31,614 nucleotides of DNA from JBGSOV01 sp964558715 (GTDB taxonomy: Bacteria; Patescibacteriota; Gracilibacteria; CAIRYL01; GCA-016699755). Positions 1 to 9,531 of the stretch are shown here, piece after piece. Within the stretch, counting starts at the first letter, position 1; each line of letters opens with the position of its first letter. The position numbers were made by a program, and so were the translations under genes. The stretch lies in NCBI GenBank assembly GCA_964558715.1, contig CAZLFD010000014.1, positions 1 through 31,614 on the forward strand, given 5' to 3'. The notes under the pieces are model-generated. The model made no database searches. It worked only from the letters and a program-made list of their open reading frames with translations, and was not told the DNA's origin.

Positions 1-23
1 TGGGTACAGATTAGTATGTGAAT

Positions 24-32
24 ATTATAGCA
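24..32 (-). promoter_or_regulatory. Putative extended -10 promoter facing off the left edge
   Basis: Read on the minus strand this is TGCTATAAT, a perfect extended -10 (TGN-TATAAT). It is the same motif found before the gene at 23756. No good -35 is visible upstream. It would drive a minus-strand gene beyond the window edge and suggests that the broken membrane-protein fragment to its right has already ended. Confidence 0.35.
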
Positions 33-74
33 GAGGGGTGTGGGAAGGGTGAAGGGAGTTTGGAGGGGGGGGGA

Positions 75-317
75 AATGAAATACGATTTCGATATAAGTA
101 CTAAACTTACGAGCATCTTCTTGCTGAGAATTTTTACGATTTCAGCACCTACTAATATCATCACCACGGCATAGTATCTCCAGAACATCAGACCAATGAG
201 TGAGCTCGCGACAACGTACGGAATACCCATAACATCAGCAAGCACAAAGGCAATGAATTCGTTCAAGAGCGTGATAAGAACTGCCGCAAACAACGAACCG
301 GTAAGGCTCTTCCAGGA
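75..317 (-). pseudogene. 3' fragment of a YihY/BrkB-family membrane protein gene
   Basis: On the minus strand one frame reads ...SLTGSLFAAVLITLL..., a second hydrophobic stretch, then FWRYYAVVMILVGAEIVKIL. A Gly-rich helix, then a W-x-YY helix, then GAE is how YihY/BrkB (formerly 'RNase BN') inner-membrane proteins end. That family match is from memory of its C-terminal pattern and is moderately secure. Everything N-terminal to this is missing: at about 317 the frame runs directly into transposase sequence. The frame stays open through a G-run at 65-72 to the window edge, so the true stop was lost, or a homopolymer indel hides it. Not expected to be functional. Confidence 0.5.
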
Positions 318-644
318 AATGGCGGAGCTTGCAGATGGTCGCCTCATTCAGGCTCGTCTCGCAGGTATCGATGTCGATGAAGCAGCGGAAAGAGAGGTGG
401 TCATGCACGAGCTTTTCTGCGGAGAGGTCGCTGAGGGAGAACCACTGCTGGAGGAAGTAGGTGCGGAGCAAGGGTTTAGGTCATCCCGTTTTCTGCCGCA
501 GTTGTCCTGTTTCTTGTAGTAGTGCGGACAAATCAATTCCAGAAACTGCCCCCAGGGGATGGCCTGATCCATCTCTTCAAGGAATCTATCCATCCGGATT
601 TTTCTGCCGTCGGTGGCAAATTCAAGGATGCTGCTCTGGTTCAT
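318..644 (-). mobile_element. IS5-family transposase remnant (5' half, frameshifted)
   Basis: The minus strand encodes the N-terminal region of an IS5-type DDE transposase in two frames. From 644 it reads MNQSSILEFATDGRKIRMDR..., then FLEEMDQAIPWGQFLELICP and GRKRDDL. Near 477-480 one base is missing and the reading continues as KPLLRTYFLQQWFSLSD, then NEATICKLRHFLEE. These match the IS5 pattern 'RM(L)RxxFLQQWxxLSD ... TxICxFRHLLEE'. The gene stops at about 318, before any of the catalytic DDE part, and joins a membrane-protein fragment. No clear IS terminal repeat is visible. A dead remnant. Confidence 0.8.
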
Positions 645-689
645 AAAAGGTTAAGGAAGTAGCTTTATATTACTATTTCATGCGATTTC

Positions 690-735
690 TTATCAGGGTT
701 TTTTAGCCTATTCGGGAGTTTTTTTATCAGGGTTT
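690..735. repeat. 12-bp direct repeat TTATCAGGGTTT
   Basis: TTATCAGGGTTT occurs at 690-701 and again at 724-735. The second copy includes the tandem stop codons (TGA TAA, minus strand) of rdgB. It lies between the IS remnant and rdgB and may mark an old insertion or duplication boundary, but it is too short to be sure. Confidence 0.45.
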
Positions 736-1329
736 CCTTAAGTGAAAAATTAAAAACTCTTTCAATTGATGCATCGCTTTGCCGCGATGGCTGACTTGGT
801 TCTTCTCTTCATGACTCATCGCCGCATAGACGTGGTTGTGCCCTTCGGGAATAAAAAGCGCGGAGACCGGAATGCCATGCGGAACTTCGCATTGCGGTTC
901 TTTTGTTAGAGCACCTGGAGTCGAGCCGTGAAAAGCTTTGTGGGTCGCGCCCTCGACAAAAGCCGCCACGCAATGAAAGGTCGCCGAGCGGTCGACTTCA
1001 TTTTCCATGCGGTTACAAAAGAAATCGAGCCACTTTTTATCGGTCGCATGCTCCCCTGCCCCCCAGCGCCGCGTTTTTACACCCAACTCTCCGACGAGTG
1101 CCGCAACTTCTAAACCGGAATCTTCGGCAATTGTCGGCAACCCCGTTTTTTTAAAAAAAGCTTCCGCTTTGATGAAAGCATTTTCTTCGTAGGTTAGGCC
1201 GTGTTCTTCGACATCGTTTACTAAATCGAGGTCATCAAGCGTAATAAACTCAAATGGCAAATCACCCAGCACTTCCATCATCTCTTTATACTTTCCTTTG
1301 TTACCGGTCGCGATGAGGATCTGCTTCAT
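727..1329 (-). CDS. rdgB: XTP/dITP diphosphatase (RdgB/HAM1 family)
   Basis: Hydrolyses non-canonical purine nucleoside triphosphates (dITP, XTP, ITP) to the monophosphate plus pyrophosphate, keeping deaminated purines out of DNA and RNA. It is cytoplasmic and 200 aa, the normal family length. Visible family motifs: the N-terminal ATGNKGKYKE nucleotide/phosphate-binding segment, the metal/catalytic IAEDSGLEVAAL, FHGSTPG (the F-x-G-x-x-x-G block) and the C-terminal SHRGKAM (SHR motif). Its ATG overlaps the TGA of tig by 4 nt (ATGA), so the two are very likely co-transcribed and translationally coupled. It ends in tandem stops TGA-TAA. Assignment is secure. Confidence 0.95.
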   Translation of the reverse strand: MKQILIATGNKGKYKEMMEVLGDLPFEFITLDDLDLVNDVEEHGLTYEENAFIKAEAFFKKTGLPTIAEDSGLEVAALVGELGVKTRRWGAGEHATDKKWLDFFCNRMENEVDRSATFHCVAAFVEGATHKAFHGSTPGALTKEPQCEVPHGIPVSALFIPEGHNHVYAAMSHEEKNQVSHRGKAMHQLKEFLIFHLRKP

Positions 1330-2609
1330 TTCTTCTCTTCTTCTGGCTTTGCCTCGTCATCCAAAAACCGGCGGAAGAGTTTCGTCAGGCGCAAACGATT
1401 AGCGGTTTGTTCACGGTATTCTGCGTCATTCGTGTCGTGGCTTTGCCCCTCGTGCGCATTGTGCATAGCGATTTCTGCATCGATCTCTTCATCGGTCGCT
1501 TCGGGTTTTGCTTCTGCCAACACCTTGCCGAGTACAAGGCGCTGCTTGGCGCGCTTTTCGGCTTCGGGCCGCATTTCATTGCGCACTTCTTCATCGGTCT
1601 TTTTTAGATTTTCGAGATGTTTTTCCCAGGTCATATTAGCGCGTTCCATCTGTTGCTGCAAGAACGCGACCATCGTGTTGAGCTCTTCTTCGATGATGAT
1701 GTCAGGGATTTCGACTTTGGCGAGTTTCGCCCACTGTTCGATTAGCTCGTTTTCGCGCCGTTGGCGTTCTTCATCTTCTGCCTTTTCAAGGAGGATTTTT
1801 TCGATTTCGGCCTCCATATCTTTCGCTGGCATTTTCTTTCCAAACACTTGTTCGGCAAACGCTTCATTTACTTCTGGGCGCTTTTGCTCTTGCACCGTAT
1901 GGAGTTTGATATCGAAGTGGACTTCTTTACCGGCAAGATGCGCAGCTTGATAATCAGCCGGAAAAGTGACAGGGAAGGTTTTGTCTTCGCCCGGCTTCAT
2001 GCCAAGCACCTCTTCTTCAAAGCCAGGAATAAAGTTCCCTTCGCCAAGGATGATGGGATGCATTTTGCTTTGTGTTCCATCCAGCGGTACGCCATCGGGA
2101 GTCTTTCCGGCGAAATCGAGTTCTACAAAATCTTCTTTCTTTGCTGCGCGTTCGACTGGCGTGCGCTCTTTAAAGCGGTCTTGTAGATTCTGGATGACTT
2201 CCTCGATTTCTTTTTTTGCAATAGAGAGCTTTTTCTTCGGCACTGTAATAGCATCCCACTTGCCCAAGTTTACTTCAGGGAGCACTGTGATGGTAGCGGA
2301 GAATCGAAAGGGTTCAATAGATTCGAGGTCGACTTCGGGGCGGTCGATGGGTGAGAGTTTTTCGGTGACAATAGCATCGGTCAGCAAGCGTGGAACGGCT
2401 ATATCGGCGGTTTCGGCAAGAATGATCTCGTTGCCGTATTTTTCGACGATGACATTTTCGGGGATGTGCCCTTTGCGAAACCCGGGAATATTTGCCTCCG
2501 CAGATATCTTATCGAGTGCTTGTGTACGGCATTTTTTGAGGACTTCGGTATCCGCCTCGATTACGAGTTTTACTTGTGATTTGGGTAAATCTGTTCGTGT
2601 AACATTCAT
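1326..2609 (-). CDS. tig: Trigger factor, ribosome-associated chaperone
   Basis: Binds beside the ribosomal exit tunnel and shields nascent chains; its central domain is a peptidyl-prolyl isomerase. 427 aa, normal length. The N-terminal ribosome-binding domain carries GFRKGHIP (signature GFRxGxxP, residues about 43-50). An FKBP-like segment spans about 155-245 (DFVELDFAGK, GEGNFIPGFEEEVLGMKPGE). The rest is the helical, Lys/Glu-rich chaperone domain. It ends with an acidic tail (PEEEKK). First gene of a tig-rdgB pair; a good promoter lies 25-53 bp upstream, giving a leader of about 18 nt. No Shine-Dalgarno sequence is visible. Confidence 0.95.
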   Translation of the reverse strand: MNVTRTDLPKSQVKLVIEADTEVLKKCRTQALDKISAEANIPGFRKGHIPENVIVEKYGNEIILAETADIAVPRLLTDAIVTEKLSPIDRPEVDLESIEPFRFSATITVLPEVNLGKWDAITVPKKKLSIAKKEIEEVIQNLQDRFKERTPVERAAKKEDFVELDFAGKTPDGVPLDGTQSKMHPIILGEGNFIPGFEEEVLGMKPGEDKTFPVTFPADYQAAHLAGKEVHFDIKLHTVQEQKRPEVNEAFAEQVFGKKMPAKDMEAEIEKILLEKAEDEERQRRENELIEQWAKLAKVEIPDIIIEEELNTMVAFLQQQMERANMTWEKHLENLKKTDEEVRNEMRPEAEKRAKQRLVLGKVLAEAKPEATDEEIDAEIAMHNAHEGQSHDTNDAEYREQTANRLRLTKLFRRFLDDEAKPEEEKK

Positions 2610-2633
2610 AGAAATATGGAGATAAGCTGACCA

Positions 2634-2662
2634 ATACTAACGAGAACATCATGGGAATTCAA
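2634..2662 (-). promoter_or_regulatory. Predicted sigma70-type promoter of tig-rdgB
   Basis: On the minus strand: -35 TTGAAT (2662-2657), a 17-bp spacer, -10 TAGTAT (2639-2634). Predicted start near 2627, about 18 nt before the tig ATG. Confidence 0.5.
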
Positions 2663-3009
2663 GCCAAGGTGTGGGCAATTCCCGTTTCTAAGTGCCTGTA
2701 AATACTTTTGGCTCGTGGGCGGCTTGAAGGCGCCGAGCTTCTCTCCCTTAAGGGCAAAAGAGCATAGAGGGGTTATCGATTATATTCCTTGCCACTTCAT
2801 TCAGAACTCCCCCTTAGTCCCCCTCTTGACTCAAGAGGGGGAAGCTCCGCGCTATTATCCCCACATATACAGCACTCATAGAAAGTTATATTTGAAGCTC
2901 ACAGAAAGGGAGTTATACAACTCTCTCCAGAATGAGAGTAGTCGCAAGATTTTTTGACTTTTCGCGTGGAAATCGGCAGATTACAAAGCGTATCTTGCGT
3001 TTAAAAACT
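2663..3009. other. Intergenic region between tig and the A2M gene
   Basis: No convincing gene. It holds a C-rich palindromic repeat (listed separately) and a small hairpin GAGTT-ATAC-AACTC near 2912-2925. A TTGACT -35-like hexamer at 2954-2959 could belong to the promoter of the following gene; no clean -10 follows at 17 bp. An ATG at 2932 opens the A2M frame, but its 26 codons look non-coding. Confidence 0.4.
2803..2845. repeat. C-rich palindromic repeat, copy 1
   Basis: A C-rich run (ACTCCCCCTTAGT) is followed by a perfect palindrome with 11-nt arms: CCCCCTCTTGA at 2819-2829, one spacer base, TCAAGAGGGGG at 2831-2841. Related C-rich/palindromic stretches occur at 26266-26310 and inside the double ligase gene near 16055-16090. 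Confidence 0.6.
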
Positions 3010-6000
3010 ATGAATTCCAAGCAGCCCAAAGGCGCCGGTTCTTCATCCGCGTTGACTCTTTTGTGGAAGCTTTTTTTAGTAATCGGTATCGGGGGCGGAG
3101 GCTTCGTGGGGTTGGGGGTACTTTGGGTGATGTTGATGCCGGCTCCGTTTGTACTGGGCGGAGAAGATCAGCTGATCAAGCGTTCGATTCCTGCTAATGG
3201 TGATTTTATCATCGAGTTTTCGAACGCGATGGATCAGCCAAGTGTCGAGAACGCCATTGCAACTTCACCACAGATCGAGGGAGATTTTGTTTGGGAGAGC
3301 AATAGCAAACTTCGATTAGTGCCCGAAAGCGAGCTAACCGAAGGCAACGAAATATTGTTCACCATCAATAGCGGTGCGCTCGACTGGCTCGGAAAATCCA
3401 CCGAGCAAGCGGTGACATTTTCGTATGTTGTCACGACTGCGCCAAAAGTAACCATGCTCTCGCCAATCTCTGCCAATGATTGGACGAATCTGCAAAACGC
3501 CCGCAATGACGACGAAGCACGATTAGAACCGGAGGCGGCTTTTTGGCAGCGCGGCGAACCGATCACCGTGATGTTCGACCGGCCGATGCGCGCACTTAGT
3601 AATAATGACGAAGAAGTGGAAGAAGAGAAATCCCGCTTTCTTCCATATTTAAAAACCGAGCCGCCGATTCCCGGTAAGATAAGGACACTAGGAACCTCGG
3701 CATTTGAGTTCTATCCAGATACCACCGCCTGGCCCGAAGCGCGCGAAATTACTGTGACCTTACTCGCGGGAATTCAAAGTATCGATGGCGGCACCACGAC
3801 CGAAGATATCAGTTGGAAGTTACGCACCGAAGCACCCAAACTCGTTAGCGTAAAAGTTGGCGACGTGACACTGAATTACAATGATGAGACCAAAACGTTT
3901 TCTGGCGAGAATATTTTGCCGGATAGTTTTATCGCCTTGGAGTGGAACATGCCCATCGATACAAACAGCTTCTTCGCGCAGTCAGAGCTTACGCCAGAGC
4001 GCCCCGTCAAGAACGACACCATCAAGCGCGGCGATCAAAAGAATAACTTGATTTTTTGGGATTTCGATCCGGCTCTGGTGCGAGGAGAAACCATTGAAGT
4101 CATCACCAAAAAAGGCGTAGAGCCACTGCACGGCGAATTTGTTTCAGAAGATCCGTACCGCATCAGATTTGAGACGCTCAAAGAACCTTGTGTTCGCATC
4201 GCAGGCAATAAAGAAACAAACCAAGTTACCATCGACCCGAACGGAAAGATAGAATTAGATTTTTGCACGCTCACCAGTTGGTGGGATACTACTTTACAAG
4301 AAAACAGATCGATGGAAGACGCTTTGCTAGATCATCTTTCTGTAAACCCGACGGTGGATATGGATGAGGTTTCAGTCGGCTGCTGGTCGACGATCTGCGA
4401 ATTATGGCTGCCATCAAAACCGGGTGACCAATTCGAAATCCGCTTTACTCCCGGGCTGACTGATGTATTTGGACAAGCGGTAGATACAGAAAGCTTTTCA
4501 GTGATTGCAGACATCGATGATTATCCACCGATGCTGCGTGCACTTACACGCAATCGTGAACGTAGTGTGTACGACAGTTCAGAGCCTGTCGATATCTACT
4601 TCACCGCACGCAATGTGCAAAATATGCGCTTTGTAACCTGTGTTGTGCCGCCCGCAGAAGTCCGCCGTATCGAGGGCGAGGGTGGCTGGAATTGGAATAA
4701 CTATTCATGTGCAAATCAGAGTGCGCGTACGGTTTCGGTGCCTGGCGAAACGAACGAGACCAAAGTTTTTGGCATACCACTCTTGGGCGAAGATGAACAG
4801 GTAACACCCGGAACAGTGTATTTTTGGGAAGCGGTTTCCGACCAAGTGCGCAGCCCTTGGAATGATGAGCTCCTGCGATTTTCAGGAGTAGTATACCCCA
4901 TGAATGCCGCACTCAGCGTCCAACATAGTGAAGATTTTATAACCGCCTGGGCGACAGATTTTGCTGAGGGCAGGCCGATTTCAGGCATGCAGGTGAGCTT
5001 GGTCGATAGTGATGGAAACATAGCCGGAGCAGGGCAAACAGATGAACGAGGGTTATTGACCCTGCAAAAACCGGAAGATTCTGACGATTTTTTTCTGGAG
5101 GGCAGAAAGGGTGATCTTAGTACGTTTGTCGGTTTATATTGGAACGACGGTATTGCCCCGTGGGATTTTGGCTTTTCCTATGATTGGCGCGACTCCCCTG
5201 GGCTTACCGGCATATTACTCACCGACAGACCGATCTATCGTCCCGGCGACACGGTGCAGTTTAAGGGTATTTTACGCAGAGATGTCGATGCGATCTACGA
5301 ACTTCCGCCAGAAGATGTACTATTTGTAACCATAGAAAACAGCCGCGGCGAAACGATGTATGAGTCGGAACTTGCACTCGACGAGTTCGGCACGTTGGCG
5401 GATGAATTAAACCTCTCTGCCCAGGCAACCACCGGCATGTATCGCATCGACGCCCGCACAAGCGAAGATGGTGAGTGGAGCAATTCGGTATCGGGCGTGT
5501 TTTGGGTGGAAGAGTATAAAAAACCTGATTACAAAGTCGCCTTTCATGGCGACCAAGAAGAATATGTTTCTGGTGAATCACTGGATATAACGATTGCGAC
5601 GGAATACTTTTTTGGCAGTCCGGTAAAAAATGCCGATGTCGAATGGCATATTGTTGCATCGCCACTGTACTTTGACCGCTGGTCTGGCGGCGGCTGGTTT
5701 TCGTTTGGCACCGATGAGCAGTGGTGTTGGTGGTACTGCGAAGATGGGCAAGAGGTTATACAGCGTGGCAGTGGCAACACAGGTGATGCAGGAGAAATGC
5801 AGATATCAATTCCGCTAGATACTGAAACTCATCAGTTCTACACACTTACCGCTACGGCAATCGATAGCAATGGCCGCACCGTTTCTGCGAACAAGACCTA
5901 TCCGGTTTTTTCGGGTAAGTTTGTCTTGGGTGTACGAACGACCGATTTTTGGCTCGATGAAAACGCCAAACAAGTAAAAGCAGAAGCGCTCGCGACAGAC

Positions 6001-9000
6001 CTGCAAGGGCGTCCGCTAACGGGCAAGAAATTTTCAGCAACTCTGCAGAATGTCACCTGGAACAGCATCAAAAAACAAGATGTCGATGGCAATTTTTATT
6101 GGGAAAACACGCAAGAATTTACAGAGCTGGATACGACGACAGCGAGCACCAATATTGGTGGTAAGGTAGAAATCACATTTCCACTGAAAGACGAAAAAGC
6201 ATACTACGGCGACTTACGCACTCTACTAACGGCGAAAGATGAGAAGGGCAATACAGTAGAAGCTGCGGATCGTATCTGGCGAAGTTCGTCACAGTATTCT
6301 TCACCGAGCACCCGTCAGAATCATGACCGTATCGACCTGATCGCCGAAACACCAGAAGTTGCCCCGGGTGAGACGATCAGACTGCTACCGGCTTCTCCAT
6401 TTAATGAGGATGTATGGGCTTTTGTCAGCGTCGGCCGTAAACAGGCGGTCTATCGTGATGTCTTTTTATGGCAGGCCGGCACGCCCATTGAAATCACGGC
6501 TACTAAAGAAATGGTGCCAAACACCTTTGCCATCGTGACACTTTTTAAGGGGCGGGGCGATCTCTTCCGCATTCGCGATCAGGTAGAAGAATATCAAAAT
6601 CTGGCGGTAGAGGTTGAGGCAATAGATGAGCAGCTAACCGCGCTCCAGAAAAAGAGAAGTACCATCACCGAATCACTCCTCGATGATAAATCAGAAGAGC
6701 TGGTAGAGGCGCTCGGAAAAGGGCTCGAAACGGTAAATCGCGATATTGATAACATCGTCATGAAGAAAGCCGATATCGCAGATCGCAGGGCAGGATTAGA
6801 AGAGGCTATCCGCCTGGTCATGGGTGCCGATGCATCGATTCCCGAACAAGTCGCGTCGCATCCGTACCCAGAAGCAAAGGTCGGTATCGCGCCTATCAAA
6901 GTCTCTGCCGAGAGTAGGCGTCTGCGACTAAAGATCACGCCCAATCAAGCAGAATATTTACCAGGTCAAGATGTAGCGCTAACGATTATGGCTACCGATA
7001 GTTTTGGGAATCCGGTGGAAAATGCCGATCTTTCGATTGCCGTGGTAGATGAATCGCTCTTGGCATTGAAGAGTCGACAAGATGAAGATGTCTTTGAAGT
7101 CTTTTTCCGCATGCGCGATATCGGTGTACGGTTGGCGAGTTCAATGGTTGCATTTATCAATCGGCTCGATGTCGATACAGCCAAAGGGCAAAAAGGTGGT
7201 GGAGGTGAAAGTGACCTAGAACTGCTGCAAAAAAAACGGGGTGATTTTCGTGATACCGCCTTCTGGCTTGCGAACCTAAGAACGGATATTAACGGTGAAG
7301 CAGCAACCGGTTTTATCTTGCCGGATAACGTGACGAGTTGGCAGGTGTGGGTTACGGCAAATACGCAGAATTCACACTTTGGCAGCAGCAAGATGAACTT
7401 TTTTAGTCGCAAGCCACTCGTCATCACGCCTTTGTTACCAAGATTTCTCATTGCCGGAGACACCGCCACCATCGGTGCAACAATTACCAATCGGGATTCT
7501 GATGAACTGATTGTACGAGCGGCATTTGAGGGGGAGAATGTGGAGATCATTACCAAAGATGCTGAGTCGTTCCGCCTTGACGGTGATGGCGAAACGACCC
7601 TCTTTTATACCATCCGTGCACAAGCCAGTGAAGAAACACCACTAGCACAATTAGCGCCAGCCGTCTTCACCTTTTCTGTGCAAGGCGACACCGAAACAGC
7701 TGTTGATTCTGTGGAATATTCAATACCGATCAAAGCTCCTGCAGTGGGCGAAAGCATTGCCACAAGCGGATATTTGGGAGCAAACACGAATGCGGTGCAA
7801 GAAAAAGTCGTTGTACCCGGAGGGGTTCTAAAAGATGTTGGGCAGATCTTTATCGGCCTAACTGCTGGCGCCGTGGGCGACCTGGCAACAGGAATCGCTG
7901 CGCTGACGCAATTCCCCTATGGCTGCACAGAACAGATCGTCAGTGCGCAATTGCCAAATGTTGCCTTACTCAGATTAAATGATGTTCAAGGCGATCAATT
8001 AGATATTGGCGATTTTGATACCATTACCACAAGAAAGATGATCGAAACCGGCGTACAGTCACTTTACGAGCACCAGAACCCGGATGGCGGCTTTGGTTTC
8101 TGGCAAAACTCAGAAACGAGTTATCCGTATTTGACCGCTTACACATTGTTTAGCATGGAGCAGACTGCGGAGCGCGGTATTACGGTAGATGAAGATATTC
8201 GCAAACGTGCACGTGCCTATCTGCGCCAGAAAGTCTGGGAAGACCTGCGTAATGGAGCGACTGACAATCGTCCGGAATTCCCCAATAACGATGCGCGCGC
8301 ATTTGCCATGTACGCTCTTAGTTTTGGCGAAAGCTTTGACGAGTCGATGTTAAGCCAACTGTATGAACGCCGCAGTCAGATGTCTGCCGAGGGGAAGGCT
8401 TTTGTCATGCTCACTGCTCAGCAAGTGCTAAACGCCGACCCATCGCCAATGGCAAGCGCACTGCTGCGAGAACTGGAACAAGATGCTGTGCAAACCGATC
8501 GCGAAGCTTATTTTAGTGGCGGAGAATATAGCTGGAATTTTGGCTCCGATGTGCGTTCGACCGCAATCGTACTCTTAGCGATTCTAAGGGAAGATACCGA
8601 GCACCCACTGCTACCAAAGATCATGGAATATCTGCGCGATAAAAAACAATCTTCCGCGCGGTATGCCGGTAGCCCTTGGGGCACAACGCAAAATACGGCG
8701 TGGGTGCTTTTTGCACTGATCGAGTTCTTGCAGGCCAATCCTCTCGAAGCTGCGAATGTAACAGTTGCGAAAGACATGCAGCAGATTTTAAGTGATCGGT
8801 TAGATAGTCTGAACCGCACCTCAGAGGTGAGTATTCCTATTGCCCAGGCAAATACAGGCATCACTACAAACTCTATCGACATCAATAAAAGTGGTGGCGG
8901 AATCAGTTACGATATCGTCGCCAATTACTTTTTACCGGTAGATCGGGTAACGGCGCGTAATCATGGCCTTGGAGTATTTCGAGAATTATTTGCTTTTGAG

Positions 9001-9465
9001 GATACAGGGAAAAAAACACCCATCAACTCTGCAGAGCAAAGTGCCCTTATTCGTGGCCGCACGACTATTCTTGTGCCAGAAAATCGCTACTTCGTGGGCG
9101 TGCGGATTCCGATTCCAGCAGGAACCGAAGCAGTGAATTTTGCGCTCGAAACAGAAGATCAAAGTTTGCGCGATGAGGTTGATGCGTGCGTCCGCTACTG
9201 GTGCCCCGACAATGACAGTTGGCGTTTTGAGCATAAAGAATATCGCGATGACCATATTTTTCTCTTTGCCGAATATTTACCAGCTGGCAGATACGAGTTT
9301 AACTTTTTGCTCCGTGCCAACGTAGTCGGAAAATACCAACTGTTACCAGCCGTTGCAGAAGAGATCTATCATCCCGAAACGTCTGGCCGTAGCGCGGGCA
9401 ACATGTTTGAAGTAAAAGCACGTACGCCATCGACAACTCCGGCTACATCAGGTGCAGAGGAGTAA
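3010..9465 (+). CDS. Bacterial alpha-2-macroglobulin-like protein with thioester
   Basis: Giant membrane-anchored A2M-type protein (2151 aa from the ATG at 3010, just before the N-terminal anchor LTLLWKLFLVIGIGGGGFVG). In this family macroglobulin/Ig-like domains surround a bait region; protease cleavage exposes a Cys-Gln thioester that traps the protease outside the membrane. Visible here: PIYRPGDTVQFKG and FKGRGD-type MG segments, GFILPDNVTSWQVWVTA, PLVITPLLPRFLIAGD, and the thioester motif YGCTEQ (Cys about 1639, Gln about 1642) leading into the alpha-helical TED domain (NPDGGFGFW, TAYTLFSM). Unusual: a predicted long coiled coil at about 1190-1280, rich in Glu/Lys/Leu. No lipobox and no pbpC neighbour, which many bacterial A2M genes have. 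An in-frame ATG at 2932 would add an unlikely 26-residue basic leader. Confidence 0.92.
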   Translation: MNSKQPKGAGSSSALTLLWKLFLVIGIGGGGFVGLGVLWVMLMPAPFVLGGEDQLIKRSIPANGDFIIEFSNAMDQPSVENAIATSPQIEGDFVWESNSKLRLVPESELTEGNEILFTINSGALDWLGKSTEQAVTFSYVVTTAPKVTMLSPISANDWTNLQNARNDDEARLEPEAAFWQRGEPITVMFDRPMRALSNNDEEVEEEKSRFLPYLKTEPPIPGKIRTLGTSAFEFYPDTTAWPEAREITVTLLAGIQSIDGGTTTEDISWKLRTEAPKLVSVKVGDVTLNYNDETKTFSGENILPDSFIALEWNMPIDTNSFFAQSELTPERPVKNDTIKRGDQKNNLIFWDFDPALVRGETIEVITKKGVEPLHGEFVSEDPYRIRFETLKEPCVRIAGNKETNQVTIDPNGKIELDFCTLTSWWDTTLQENRSMEDALLDHLSVNPTVDMDEVSVGCWSTICELWLPSKPGDQFEIRFTPGLTDVFGQAVDTESFSVIADIDDYPPMLRALTRNRERSVYDSSEPVDIYFTARNVQNMRFVTCVVPPAEVRRIEGEGGWNWNNYSCANQSARTVSVPGETNETKVFGIPLLGEDEQVTPGTVYFWEAVSDQVRSPWNDELLRFSGVVYPMNAALSVQHSEDFITAWATDFAEGRPISGMQVSLVDSDGNIAGAGQTDERGLLTLQKPEDSDDFFLEGRKGDLSTFVGLYWNDGIAPWDFGFSYDWRDSPGLTGILLTDRPIYRPGDTVQFKGILRRDVDAIYELPPEDVLFVTIENSRGETMYESELALDEFGTLADELNLSAQATTGMYRIDARTSEDGEWSNSVSGVFWVEEYKKPDYKVAFHGDQEEYVSGESLDITIATEYFFGSPVKNADVEWHIVASPLYFDRWSGGGWFSFGTDEQWCWWYCEDGQEVIQRGSGNTGDAGEMQISIPLDTETHQFYTLTATAIDSNGRTVSANKTYPVFSGKFVLGVRTTDFWLDENAKQVKAEALATDLQGRPLTGKKFSATLQNVTWNSIKKQDVDGNFYWENTQEFTELDTTTASTNIGGKVEITFPLKDEKAYYGDLRTLLTAKDEKGNTVEAADRIWRSSSQYSSPSTRQNHDRIDLIAETPEVAPGETIRLLPASPFNEDVWAFVSVGRKQAVYRDVFLWQAGTPIEITATKEMVPNTFAIVTLFKGRGDLFRIRDQVEEYQNLAVEVEAIDEQLTALQKKRSTITESLLDDKSEELVEALGKGLETVNRDIDNIVMKKADIADRRAGLEEAIRLVMGADASIPEQVASHPYPEAKVGIAPIKVSAESRRLRLKITPNQAEYLPGQDVALTIMATDSFGNPVENADLSIAVVDESLLALKSRQDEDVFEVFFRMRDIGVRLASSMVAFINRLDVDTAKGQKGGGGESDLELLQKKRGDFRDTAFWLANLRTDINGEAATGFILPDNVTSWQVWVTANTQNSHFGSSKMNFFSRKPLVITPLLPRFLIAGDTATIGATITNRDSDELIVRAAFEGENVEIITKDAESFRLDGDGETTLFYTIRAQASEETPLAQLAPAVFTFSVQGDTETAVDSVEYSIPIKAPAVGESIATSGYLGANTNAVQEKVVVPGGVLKDVGQIFIGLTAGAVGDLATGIAALTQFPYGCTEQIVSAQLPNVALLRLNDVQGDQLDIGDFDTITTRKMIETGVQSLYEHQNPDGGFGFWQNSETSYPYLTAYTLFSMEQTAERGITVDEDIRKRARAYLRQKVWEDLRNGATDNRPEFPNNDARAFAMYALSFGESFDESMLSQLYERRSQMSAEGKAFVMLTAQQVLNADPSPMASALLRELEQDAVQTDREAYFSGGEYSWNFGSDVRSTAIVLLAILREDTEHPLLPKIMEYLRDKKQSSARYAGSPWGTTQNTAWVLFALIEFLQANPLEAANVTVAKDMQQILSDRLDSLNRTSEVSIPIAQANTGITTNSIDINKSGGGISYDIVANYFLPVDRVTARNHGLGVFRELFAFEDTGKKTPINSAEQSALIRGRTTILVPENRYFVGVRIPIPAGTEAVNFALETEDQSLRDEVDACVRYWCPDNDSWRFEHKEYRDDHIFLFAEYLPAGRYEFNFLLRANVVGKYQLLPAVAEEIYHPETSGRSAGNMFEVKARTPSTTPATSGAEE

Positions 9466-9531
9466 TGGTGGCTGTCGACTTGCAACTTACCCTCTGAACG
9501 TGCGAAGATAAAGGCACTTCTCCGTTACCTC

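Noticed and set aside
196..519. Plus-strand open frame of 107 codons
   Set aside because: It is the antisense of the IS5/YihY fragments, which have clear family motifs on the minus strand.
1966..2625. Long plus-strand open frame opposite tig
   Set aside because: Ser/Phe-rich shadow of the trigger factor gene with no family features.
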